Below, piece after piece: positions 1-56,010 of a stretch of 64,000 nt of DNA. Both the position numbers and the translations under genes were made by a program. The stretch is taken from assembly GCA_947044405.1 (NCBI GenBank), contig CAMRHE010000077.1, positions 2,542,001 through 2,606,000 on the forward strand, given 5' to 3'. How positions within the stretch are numbered: the first letter of the stretch is position 1; every line of letters starts with the position of its first letter. The notes under the pieces were generated by a model that saw nothing but the letters and a program-made list of their open reading frames with translations, did not search any database and was not told the DNA's origin. This DNA is from Leptodactylus fallax. Its lineage: Eukaryota > Chordata > Amphibia > Anura > Leptodactylidae.

Positions 1-365
1 TGTTTTCAGCAATGAAAGGGATAATCTCAAAAATCTATGAGTAGCTTTTGCTCATAATTCTGCATTTGCTGCCGAGGGTAGAAATACATGGTCGCCCCAG
101 CTTCAAGGCTGCCATAATACTTGACCGCTGGAAGTTTCAGCTATTGAACTGATAACAAATAAATGCCAGCAGATCTGTCCTTAATGGATATCATCACTTA
201 TATTCATATATTTTAGAGTATACTGTAATCTCGGGTCCTCTCCTGCTCTTGATAACATGAAGAACAAAGTTAGGTTCTTTCTTAAAATTAAAAATGAATT
301 CCATAGAGAATAAATGATGGCTCTAAGCAATTACTTCCAATAATACAAGTACTGTACAAGTAATC

Positions 366-1385
366 CCCCGTTGTGATAGGGAAATTCTTTAAAGTGCCAT
401 TTGGTGAACATTTTTGTAATACACTTTATTAACCTATCAATCTTTCTTTTAATAGAGAACAGGCTCTAAGCCTACATTCACACAGCTGTGATAAATTCAC
501 TGTAAAGAGAATTTAGAAGAGAGCCAGTACTCTTGAAAGCTTACTTATAAATATACTCAGTTAGCCTCTAAAAGGTATCGCCTGATTTCTTCACTCTTCC
601 ACTACTTTCAATGGCTAACATGGTACAACATTATACTACTGTTTGTGAATGGCAGCTATTTCACATGACCGATTTTTTGACGGACAGTTTACAAATAGGT
701 CATATCCTCTTTTTGTCTGTTTTCATGGATCCTTCAAAACAGTAAAATGCGTGAGGTATCTGTGAAAATGGCTGTGAAAAATGTACATTTTCACGGCTGT
801 TTTCTACCTTGGCTTTCTGACTCTAGGCTAACGTTCCCACTAGTAATGCTCTATCTAAACATTGGAAGAGTGAAGAAATCAGACGATACCTTTTAGAGGA
901 TAACTGAGTATATTAACTAAACATTGCAATGAAGAGTGTGTCTCATACACCTGTATTCAATGCGGTATGTACAGATGTAGCATTTGCCAAAGGGTGAGTC
1001 ACTTGAAATGGCTGTTTCTCCACCTAGAAAAGTGGTCCTGGTATCACATGAAAGCTGATAGTATCTGAACTGCTGCACATAAAGCTCAAATACCCGATTG
1101 TATTTTTAACTATTGTTTATAGCTAGTACAGTGATCTTCACAACTTCTCTAGGTGGATATAGGAGATGCAGCCATTTGCAGTGACCATTACCCCTTTGGC
1201 AAATGCCACAGGTACCTACTGGCAATACGAATGTGCTCAGAGGCTTTCTAGGAAAATTTTAGAGACAGTTTTTTATTAAAAGGAAGTTAGATAGGTTAAC
1301 TAAGTATATTACAAAAATGTTCACCAAACACCACTGACACAACAGCAAAAAAAAACAAAAAAAAAAAACTTACACTTTAAACTAG
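366..1385. repeat. Fold-back (MITE-like) repeat, copy A, carrying a smaller nested fold-back
   Basis: The outer ends are inverted relatives: TTTGGTGAACATTTTTGTAA near 400 and its complement near 1315. The core (about 970-1230) is itself a rough palindrome with CCACCTAGAAAA and the complementary TTCTAGGTGG-like segment. A second copy lies at 51875-52575. At about 548-916 a separate hairpin-ended piece (CTCTAAAAGGTATCG.. / ..GATACCTTTTAGAG) interrupts it. No coding sequence. Bases 1-365 and 1386-3093 hold nothing I can identify. Confidence 0.6.
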
Positions 1386-3093
1386 AGTCACACACAGCAG
1401 GTTTACGTGGCATTTTTTTTTTAAAGGCTTTTTTGTTGATAGTAGTCAATAATGAAGGAGATTTACTAATAATCATAATGCACCACAATTCTACAGTAGA
1501 TAAAGGGGTATTCTATTCTCAGTCATATATACAGGGTCTCAGTAGGACAGTGTGGGGAAGGGCCTTAATGGCCTGACACATTTATGATCACTTATGGCAG
1601 AAAGTAATACCTGAAATCTACTCCAGCTCTTTGCAGCAGTAGAGTGCAGTTTCTGGCGTACAGATCACATCATATGTACCACAGTTATTAAGAAGCCAGT
1701 TCTTCCTAATAATTGTTAAGTATCTGATGCCAGTGGAGTACACATTATTGCCAGCTTTACTGAACGTGCCCTTATGTGTAATGGAAATGTTAGATAGGAT
1801 AAATAAAACTGCTCCATGATGATTTTGTTTGTGCTGTTTCTGATCCTCATGTTCCCTAGAAAGTAGAATGTTCTACGAATGGTTATTTCAGGGCAATTGT
1901 CACCTGCAGACTTACAATTTTAACAAATACGTTACCAATACAATGCTGTACAATACAGTGACCAGTGTTACAGGTTTCCTTTAGACTGGAGTGATTGTAA
2001 AAGATCTTGGCTAAGGCCACATGTTGCGGAAACGCAGCTAAAAACCACTGTGGAAAAAAACATAGTGATAGGGCACCTGTACATGTACTTGTACAGCGCA
2101 GCATTATCGGCTGCCGTGGAAACGGTTATTGGCTGCCGTGGAAACAGTACCAGCACACTATCATCTCATCCACATATTACAGAAAAAAGAACTGCGGAAA
2201 AGACACGTTTTCAGAATGATAACATGATAATTTTAGCTGGAAAATCGCAAGCATTTTCCATGTAGATTTAATAGGGAAAGAAAAAATGCAGAGGACAATG
2301 TTCTGGAAAAAAATGCAATCCGTTTTCACTGTGTTTTTTTTCCACAGCTGTGTTTCGCTATGTGGGGCCTTCGCCTCACACATATTTTTATTTTGGCACT
2401 TTTTCCCTTGAAAAAAACACCATGCGGGTTTATAGCCGTATAAAGAAACATATGTGGAAAACATCAAGGAAAGTGTTTTTGAAAGAAAAAAATGTTATTA
2501 GCAGCCAGATGGTGCAAAAACACCTAAAATCCCCACTTTGTCTGTAATGCATTTCATAATACGCTATACATTTTAAGGTCATATCTAGCTACATAAAATA
2601 AATGCCACAAACAATTCTGCTAAAAACGTCCGCTGTGTCTTTAACCTTAGATTGAATTCATCTGAAGCAGATTTGTTGCGTAAATCTCTGCGACTGGTCC
2701 ATTCATTTAAATAGAGATGACAGTAATCCACATGCCTGACGCTGAAAAAAACCCATTCAAAAACAGAACTGATTCTTAATAGCAGAAATTTCGGCACATG
2801 TGAATATCTTCTAAATTTACTGACACTGTAAAATTCTTAAATTACTTTCCAATATGTATTAGCATATAGGCTAATCTTAAAATGGCCATACACATTAGAT
2901 TTTGGAACGCCATCGCTCGTCTGATATGAACTGTGGTTGGTCATACAACCAACTGAGCAAAAAACATGAACAACCACAAACCTTTCAATGAGCGTTCCAT
3001 AACCCCAGACACTGGACTGGGAAAAATAGCAGATGAAGGTCTTTCAATACTAATGAAGTGCTGAAAACAGCAAATAACGGACACTTTGTTGGT

Positions 3094-3292
3094 GTGTTAC
3101 ACTAGGTTCACACTAACGTTCAGGTCCGCATGGGGACCCGAAAGACCGAGAGCGTGTCCGCTTAAAAAGCATTTACCTGGGGAATCCATAGACTATAATG
3201 GGATCTGCCAGGTTTCCAGGTTTGAATCTGGAACTGGCGGAGAGAAAAGTCCTACGGAGATTCCAACGCAGATGTGAATCTAGCCTTAGTAG
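3094..3292. repeat. Short interspersed repeat with GGTTCACACTA / GATGTGAATCTAG ends
   Basis: Starts CACTAGGTTCACACTAACG and ends CAGATGTGAATCTAGCC, roughly inverted ends. Similar blocks occur at about 17483-18060 and 46350-46600. Non-coding; family name not known to me. Confidence 0.45.
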
Positions 3293-3828
3293 TACACATG
3301 CCCACAATACAAAACTCTTCCACAGGTCTGTCATTCTAGCCCATACACATCAGATCACAGCAGACAGGCAGCAGAAAAGATCTAACACAACAGATTTTGG
3401 TTCTGTCCAACTTCAGTTGATGGTTGGCTGTATGAGACAGACCGTCGTAGTTTATGTACAACCAACCAGCAGCAGACGGTCTAAAATCTGCCACGTCAGC
3501 AGTCTAATATCTAATGTGTATGGCCAGCTTTAGGCAATATAACCAGGAACAATAAAATGCTAAGAGATGAGCATTAATACACCCTCAGGTCTGCTGGGAC
3601 TCCAGATTATCAGATATGTCACACCATTGGATAATAATGTACATGTGTCTGGATGTTTTTTTCCTGTAGACTCTTGAAGATCATTATGAAATTTCTGGTA
3701 CTGTGTAAAATGCTGGTGATATAATAAATTTTGTCCTTTTATGTTCACATTAACATTGAATAGTGGAAACAAGTCAGATGTGAACAGGTAAATTGTCTTT
3801 TCTTCTCCTTTTTTTGGTGACTCCAGTA

Positions 3829-3834
3829 TTTAAT
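3829..3834 (-). terminator. casp10: Possible casp10 polyadenylation signal (ATTAAA)
   Basis: Minus-strand ATTAAA about 78 nt after the casp10 stop codon. It is a known variant poly(A) signal. No AATAAA is seen between here and 3000, so the true 3' end may instead lie further downstream. Confidence 0.25.
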
Positions 3835-3911
3835 GTAGAGGATACCTGGACCAGGCCGGATGACAAGGCCTTTACTACACTGATAAAATCCAGAACGTGT
3901 TGGCTCAGACA

Positions 3912-48867
<44,956 letters not shown>

Positions 48868-48906
48868 TTCTCAGAATGTAGAGGGCACTGCACGTGCCTG
48901 TCCTTC

Positions 48907-49932
48907 CTAAATTAAAAAAGAAAGTAAAAAAGAATGATATTTATACTATAAAATCATTCTGCTTTAACAGGATATATATATTTATACATATGTGTGTATA
49001 TGATGCTCTCTTTGTAAAATCCTGAATAGGCATCTTGATCATGGCCCTTTTTAGTGTGTATCTGTCTGATAATAGGCACATTTTAACATTATACAGGGGT
49101 ATTCCAGTTACTACAAGTATCCTGTGGATAGGGAATAACTGATTGATGGGAGCTTGCATCAGAAATCTACCACTGTGCTCATACAAAAAGCATGCAATGG
49201 GGGTTCCAATCAGACAGTTACCGCTATCCTGTGGCTATGTGAGCTTGTAGTAGCTGGAATATCCCTTTAAATCATGTTGACTTTCCTCTATGCCGAATCT
49301 GTCCCTAACTATCATCAGTGGCTCCCCACAGACCTTACTGACTTATAATTGGGTTCAACAGTCCCGCCTAGGTGCAGCTGTTTAGGACAGAATCTGCATT
49401 GGAGCCTCTGAAGCAAATATAAGTAGAGCTTTATGTTTCCTACCAAGCTTACATGTGTAAATTGAATGATACAAAGACAGCTTCATATTTTATACATTTA
49501 TGCTTTGAATCAAACACAAAAACATAAGAACAGCAGAATATACAAGACTAACCACTCAGTATCATACAGCCCCGACATGTAAAAGTGGTTTCCATTAAAG
49601 TGGTTGTATTATCTTGACAAACTCTTTTTGTATACCCTGTTAGGGCCTATAGACTTATACTGAGGTCCATTACTGACCGCTGAGGCCAATCAGCAGCCTC
49701 AGGAGGAGACCCCGGGTTGTCACAGGTAGGGACGTCACATGCCCTCCATTGAGGCCACTGATTGAGCTCAGCAGTCACTTGTGGCAGGGACTTCCACCGG
49801 AAGACAACAACAGGCCGGACTGCGCTGGAAGGCACCAGAGCAAGGTGAGTATGATTTTTTTTTTTATTTTCTCACCGCCCCCGGCCGTTTTAAAATAAAT
49901 AAATAAATAAAAATTTGCCTAGGCAAACCCCT
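48907..49932. other. casp10 first intron (proximal part), no feature identified
   Basis: About 1 kb without exon-like ORFs or clear repeat ends. Confidence 0.4.
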
Positions 49933-50863
49933 TTAACCACTTCCATACCAGATGCTTTACCCCCCTTCCAGACCAGACTCATTTTCGGGTTTTTTTTGTA
50001 TGTGCGGTTTTGAGGGCTGTAACATTTTTATCATTTGCGTTATTCAACTAATTTCTGCGTCTTTTTTCGGTGACACATAGGGCTTTATTTTTACGTTGTT
50101 TTTATTTTTGCATGTGTTTTAATTTTTTTATATCCAGGAAAATAAAAAAGAGGGAAAACGGGTCTGTTTTTCACTTTTCATTTTTTTTTTTTATTTAATA
50201 ACACAAAGTACTACTAAAAACTTTATAAAATAGTTTTTACTCTCCGTTACAGTAATTTTTATCTTCTATGGTGTCGTCGGGGGTGTGGCTATAACCTGTA
50301 ATAAGGGCGTTTTATTGGCATATTATTTTATTTTTTAATTATTTTATTTACTTTTTTTTTTTTTACTTTTCTGTTAATTTTTTTTTACATTTTTTTTTTT
50401 ACATTATGTCCCCATAAGGTCGTAATAGACCTTTGGGGACATCTGATTACATTTTTTTTTGTGGGGAGGCTGATTTCCCCTATAACTGAGGCTGGTACAT
50501 TTAGCCCCAGTTACAGGAGGAATACAGCCTCCTGCACGTTACTTACACATAACTATAGAGCTGATCTAGGTCCTGTAGGACCCAGTAGCTTTTACAGACG
50601 CTGCACCCGGTGGGTCACATGACAGAGGGGAGCCAAAAGATGGCGGCGCCCATAGCTGTATACACAGCGATCGGGAAGGCAATACACCTTCCCTGTCTTC
50701 TCTCTGGGATCTCCGGCTGAAGTTACAGCTGGCTCCCCGTTTCAGCAGCTGCACGATTTCGTGCAGCTGCTGAGTTCTGCTTGGACGTACTGGTACGTCC
50801 TTGCAGAACTAGACAACCACCTTCCGGACGTATATAGTCTATGGGCGGTTCGGAAGTGGTTAA
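49933..50863. repeat. TTAA-flanked MITE, copy 2 (fuller)
   Basis: TTAACCACTTCCATACCAG at left and CGGAAGTGGTTAA at right: inverted ends with TTAA target sites. Related to 20846-21365. T-rich interior, no transposase. Confidence 0.8.
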
Positions 50864-51874
50864 GCTAGACAGATGCACCAAATTTATCATCTGGGTTAGT
50901 CTGCTGCGAGTTTGTCTCATCTAGCCTGCTGCGATCACTCACTGTGTGCCCCAGCTTTCAGTGAAGGAGCTATTATCATCTTGCCCATTGATTCTCTTGT
51001 TTTTAAAGGGAGTCTGTCAGGACTAAAATGCCTTCCAAACCAATAATAATGTCATGTAGACACCTTTAATAGAAGCAGAAACTTGCCTCTGTAGCCACAA
51101 TCCAATGAAGTATCTTGGCTATAAAACAAGACCCAGATCATGTCTGTAGCCCACCTAGATTTTGAGATATCACTGGTTAAAGCTGAAGTACATATACTCT
51201 CACCTTCACTTTAACCAGTGTGCAGAACACAAGCAGCTGACAGGAAGAGGATTTTTTTTTATTCTCCTGTCCTTGTCACTTCAGGAGTGGATACCATAGA
51301 CTTGTTCATGATATCACATCCCCATTATCATTCAGAAAGCATATTTGCCATTTAACCCCTTATATGCTGTGGTCCATGCTGACTGCAGCACCTAAATTTT
51401 ACAGGAAAAAAAGCTGAAAACAGACATTTGTTTCCCTTATTAATGAAAAAAAAACACAATCGGTATCACCACATCTGTAACAACCCCTAAAATAAGGGTT
51501 TTTTTTATTCAGATGGCAGAATTCATGTTTTCTCAACTCTCAGAAACAGTAATAAAAGTAATAAAAACTAATAAAGTTTTATGCACCCACAAAATCAAGG
51601 TGTCATAAAACTACAGTGAAATAAAATATAACAAGTTAAAATAAAATAGAGATAAAAATAAAATTTTATTGGTTAAAGGCTAAAATGTGTTTGATCGCTA
51701 AAGGGTTAACAGGTTAAAATGAACATAAGGCACCGGAGTTAGGGCCAGCTATATTTATTTGAGCCATAAGTTCAGAATTTGTGAAAAAAAAGTGACAAGC
51801 AAAAAAAGCTGCTTTTTCTGCAGGCTTTCCTGTGGTTTTTTGAGCCAAAGCCAGGAGTGGATTTAACAGAAGGT

Positions 51875-52575
51875 TAAAGTGTAACTCCCATTTTTTATTT
51901 TCGCTATTGTGTCAGGAGGGGGGGGGGGGTGTTTGGTGACCATTTTTGTAATATACTTTATTACCCTAAATCTAAATTCCCTTTTTTAATAACAGCCTTT
52001 AAAATTCTCCTTAGCAACTGTAACTGAGCTGTTACTAGGGAAAGTCTGTACATAGTTGTGATGTGAATATGCAGAGCTGAAGCATTTACCAAAGGGGCAA
52101 TGGTCACTTCAAATGGCTGTATCTCAGGTTTTATACCACCTAGAAAATTGGTTCTGGTATCACAAGAAAGCTGAGATTCTCTCTAAGTAATAGCTATAAA
52201 AGAATTAGAGATATCACTAGTTAAAAACACAGTCGGGAATTTGAAGTTAATATGCAGCCATATAAAATGGTTCTTATGATACGAACCTAGGTGGTATAAA
52301 ACCGGAGATACAGCCATTTGAATTGACCATTCCTCTTTGGCAAATGCTTCATCTCTATGTACTACATTGAGTACTGGTGTACGGAGAGTCTCCTGGCATT
52401 GCTTAGTTAGAGCATTGCTACAGCCTGTTTTCTATTAAAATAAAGTTTGATAGATTAATAAAGTATATTACAAAAATGTTCACCAAACACCCCTCCCCCC
52501 CCCGACCTCGACACAATAGAAAAATATATATATAAAAAAAGTGAATAAAACGGGAGTTTCACTTTAAAGTAAAAC
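51875..52575. repeat. Fold-back repeat, copy B
   Basis: Left TTAAAGTGTAACTCCC and right GGGAGTTTCACTTTAAAG are inverted. G-run (51916-51928) and C-run (52494-52502) mirror each other, and the core matches copy A (366-1385), for example CCACCTAGAAAA and CAAATGGCTGTATCTC. 50864-51874 shows no gene. Confidence 0.75.
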
Positions 52576-54814
52576 ACTTCCTTCCTGGCTCAAAAAACAA
52601 AGCAGAATCTTCAATAAAAAAGCAGTTTTTCTGCAATGTGGGGCCTCAGCCTTAGGGAGTTAATATTGTTCATTCTGTACTGTATCATTTTGCACATTTT
52701 TGCATTCCTTCCTTACTGTGTGTATAGGTTTGCACAAGTATGTATATTGAAAGGCCCACTATATTTCTTTAGAGGCTTGTGTAGCTTATATATCTCTTAT
52801 CTAACAAGTCCAGAAAACTGAATAAGCAGAAAAAGTACTCAAAGAATGTAAACCATTTTCAACTTTCTTGACAATTCGCTAAATACTAAGAACACTCATT
52901 GTGCTGGTACATCCTATTACTAAGCTGTATTTCCCAATATAAGATGATGGAAGCTAAAATATCGATCAGTATAAAGGTGTTCAATAGGAGAATAGGGAGT
53001 CAGTGAAGTGCTGGCAATGGGAATTTCCCAATGGGGAATTTCCTCAATTTGCTCATTTCTGACTGTGATGACTTACTAGACACTTTGAGGGTAAGGACAA
53101 CTACTGGGGCCTAGCTACAGCAGAAGACTATCTTAGATGTGGCACACCTTTGGTTCACAGGCCATATTTGCACAATATTTGCCTTATTCTTCTTAAAAAA
53201 AAGTGGACAGAATGGAGTCCAGACAGCTTGGCCCATTAGATTACTATAACGCATGTCAGAAAACTGGTGTGAGGTATACCTGAAATCTATGCAGTTCCTG
53301 ACTGGTGTAGATTTCAATTGTGAAGGCATGTCAATGGCTCCTTTCACTATAATGGGTCTATGTTGTGACCGTTTTTTCACAGACAACACTCAGAGAAATG
53401 GTTGACATGAAAGGGCCCCAAAGGGGGTTTTCAACACTAGGAAATGAATGGCCCACTCTTAAAATAGGGCATCAATATCAGAGGGATGTAACACCCAGCA
53501 ACCCTATGATCATCAGATGGAAGAGGCTGGAGCATTCAGACGAGTGCTACAACCTCTACACTACTTACAAGCACAGTGACATACATTTTAAAAATTCAGA
53601 ATGTGGTATAATTAAGGAAAAACTTGCGCCTGTGCAACTTTCTTATGGGCTTTATTTTTATAGCGTTCACTGTGTAGCCAAAATGACATATTACCTGTAT
53701 TTTGTGGGTCGGTACGATTACGGCAATACCAAATATATATTGCTTTTGTTACGTTTTAACAAGATCCAAAACTTTAAAAAAAAAAAATTTTAGAGTCACC
53801 ATATTCTGGCAGCAGTAACCTTTTTATAATTCTAGAAATGGGGCTGCATAGGGCGTCTTTTTTTGTGGGGCCAGATGTAATTCTCATGTATACACTTTTG
53901 GAGAATGGCCGATGTTTTAATGGCTTTTTATTAAAATGTTTATAAAAGGCAAATGGCAGAAATATGGCGTTTTGGCTCTTTTGATTTTTTTCTTCCCACT
54001 ACAGCATTCATCATATGGAAAAAATATTTTTATAAGTTTATAGATCAGGCATTTTTGGATACAGGCATATCTAATGTGTTTTACATTGGGACCTAGGGAA
54101 AGGGGGGGTGATTTGAACTTTTAACATTTTTTAATATTCATTTATTTTTTAATATTTATTTTTTAATTTTTTTTTTCCCTTAACTTATATTTTTAAATCC
54201 TCTAGGGGTCTGATGGCTAATACAATGTTCTGTCTAGCACAGCCTGTAATAGAAACTATAATAATGACAAGCCTGGGAGCCTTCAATAGGTTCCCGGCTA
54301 TCACAGTAACGGATTGCCACCCCTGCATCTTGTTCTGGGGGACAGCAGTCCATGCCAAAATGCCCATGTGCCAAGATGGTGCCTCAGTTTCATCAGAAGG
54401 GTTAATACCTGTGATCTGCTTTACCAAATCCGCTGCAGAATCTGCCACGGAAGCCCCTAGCTAGAATTTTTCCACCTCCCATTCATTTCATTTGGAGTTC
54501 TCCAGAATCCACCTGAAGATCAAGCATGAAACTTTTTTCCGCTGGCTGAAAAAAACATCTGCGCCTGCCTCCCACTGACATGAATGAAGGCTGATTTGCG
54601 ACTTAATTTTGAGCTGTTTTCGAGGCACAATCTGCCTTTCATATCAATTACAAATATCCCTGTATGAACATATCCTGAGTGGTGTAATAGAATTAATTTT
54701 TTTCTGGGAACATTCCTCTTTACATATAAAAGCTGAAGGGATTGTACAGTACAGATCTAATATGTCTTACACCTGAGAGGTTACTATTATTGCATCCATT
54801 CTATGAGGTCACTC
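52576..54814. other. Intron 1 sequence, no gene identified
   Basis: AT-rich. About 53600-54430 contains GGGTCGGTACGATTACGGC and T-rich runs typical of a decayed amphibian DNA element, but I cannot place ends. The 142-residue frame at 53365-53793 shows no recognisable motif. Confidence 0.35.
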
Positions 54815-54902
54815 TGCCTGGCACTATTCACGTGCACACCCTAGCTGGCATTAGTCATGCAGACACTCTATCTGGCACTATTCCTGCGGACACCCTATCT
54901 GG
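54815..54902. repeat. Remnant of an old GCTGGCACTATTC tandem array (left part)
   Basis: Units such as CTGGCACTATTCACGTGCAC and CTGGCACTATTCCTGCGGAC, about 28-32 bp. The same units resume at 55954-55995 and 58650-59050, showing that one array was split by later insertions. Confidence 0.7.
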
Positions 54903-55945
54903 CAGGCTTGTCAAGCATGCGTCCCGCGGGCCACATGCGGCCCTTTACAGGCATATCTGCGGCCCGCACAAAAGTCTCAAACTTTGTCTCTAAAGTTTAG
55001 AGACAAAGTTTGAGACTTTTGTGCGGGCCGCAGATGTACAAAACTCACCACGATCAGCACTTCCGGCTCTTCATTCATTGGCCCATATCCCTGCATATGA
55101 CCTGCTTACGTGATCAATGAATGACGATCCGGAAGTGCTGATCGTGAGTTTTGTACATCTGCGGCTCGCGTGGCTGCTGATCACCTAAGTCAGTTTTGTT
55201 GTGAGCGGAGGAAGAGTCGTGGCTGAGAGTGACTGGGATACTGTGACCGTGCTGAGGAAGAAGGGACCCACTGCCGCACAGGCAAAGTCCAAGCAAGTGA
55301 GTGGCCCTCCTGTATGTAACCATTAAAAACTAAAGAGAGGGGTGAGCACTCAGATTATAAATAATTGTGATGCAAAAAACAGTGGTGCTGATTGGATGAA
55401 AAATGCAATCGAACACAAAGGAGAAACAGCATCCAATATAAAGCACACACAAAATTTCTTTATTAAATAACACAGCAAACAAGGAAAAATTAAAAGCAAT
55501 TAAAATACATGTGCACCCTTGGAGGCAAATACCAGGGGTGAACACCAAAAAGAACAAATCCTACAGACGCCCATTAAATAAATATAAAGTAAATAAATAC
55601 ATATTGAAAATTCATAATAATAATATAAATAATAATATAATATAATGAATAGGCCTATTAGCACAAAGCACAAAGAGGTGTCAAGCCTCAGGACAAAACA
55701 CTAAAAATGATTGAAAAAAATGATAGCAAATAAATGTTTAGTTTTTAATTGCTGTATTTTTGTTAAATATATTAGTTGCTGTTGCGCACTGCAAATATAT
55801 GTTGCTGTTACATATTACTACTTCATATCTTGTTTTCATGACTGCTGTTAAAATACGTGTGTGACATTAGCTGCTGTGTGCGGCCCTAGCAACAACCTCT
55901 TGTTACTCATGTGGCCCTCGGGGTACCCTGAGTTTGACATGCCTG
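54903..55945. mobile_element. hAT-type non-autonomous element with large hairpins
   Basis: Ends CAGGCTTGTCAAGC and (complement) CAGGCATGTCAAAC; 8-bp target duplication CTATCTGG at 54895-54902 and 55946-55953. 1043 bp. Contains a 77-nt palindrome (54957-55033) and an inverted pair spanning 55029-55166. No transposase frame. Confidence 0.92.
54957..55033. repeat. Perfect palindrome, 38-bp arms with 1-nt centre
   Basis: Arms CTGCGGCCCGCAC...CTCTAAA and their exact complement around a single G. It can extrude as a cruciform. Confidence 0.9.
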
Positions 55946-56010
55946 CTATCTGGCACTATTCCTGCAGACACCCTAGCTGGCACTATTCAAGAGGTATTTC
56001 TAGCTATAAC

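Noticed and set aside
53365..53793. 142-residue open frame
   Set aside because: No domain, no splice context, and its downstream half overlaps repeat-type T-rich sequence.
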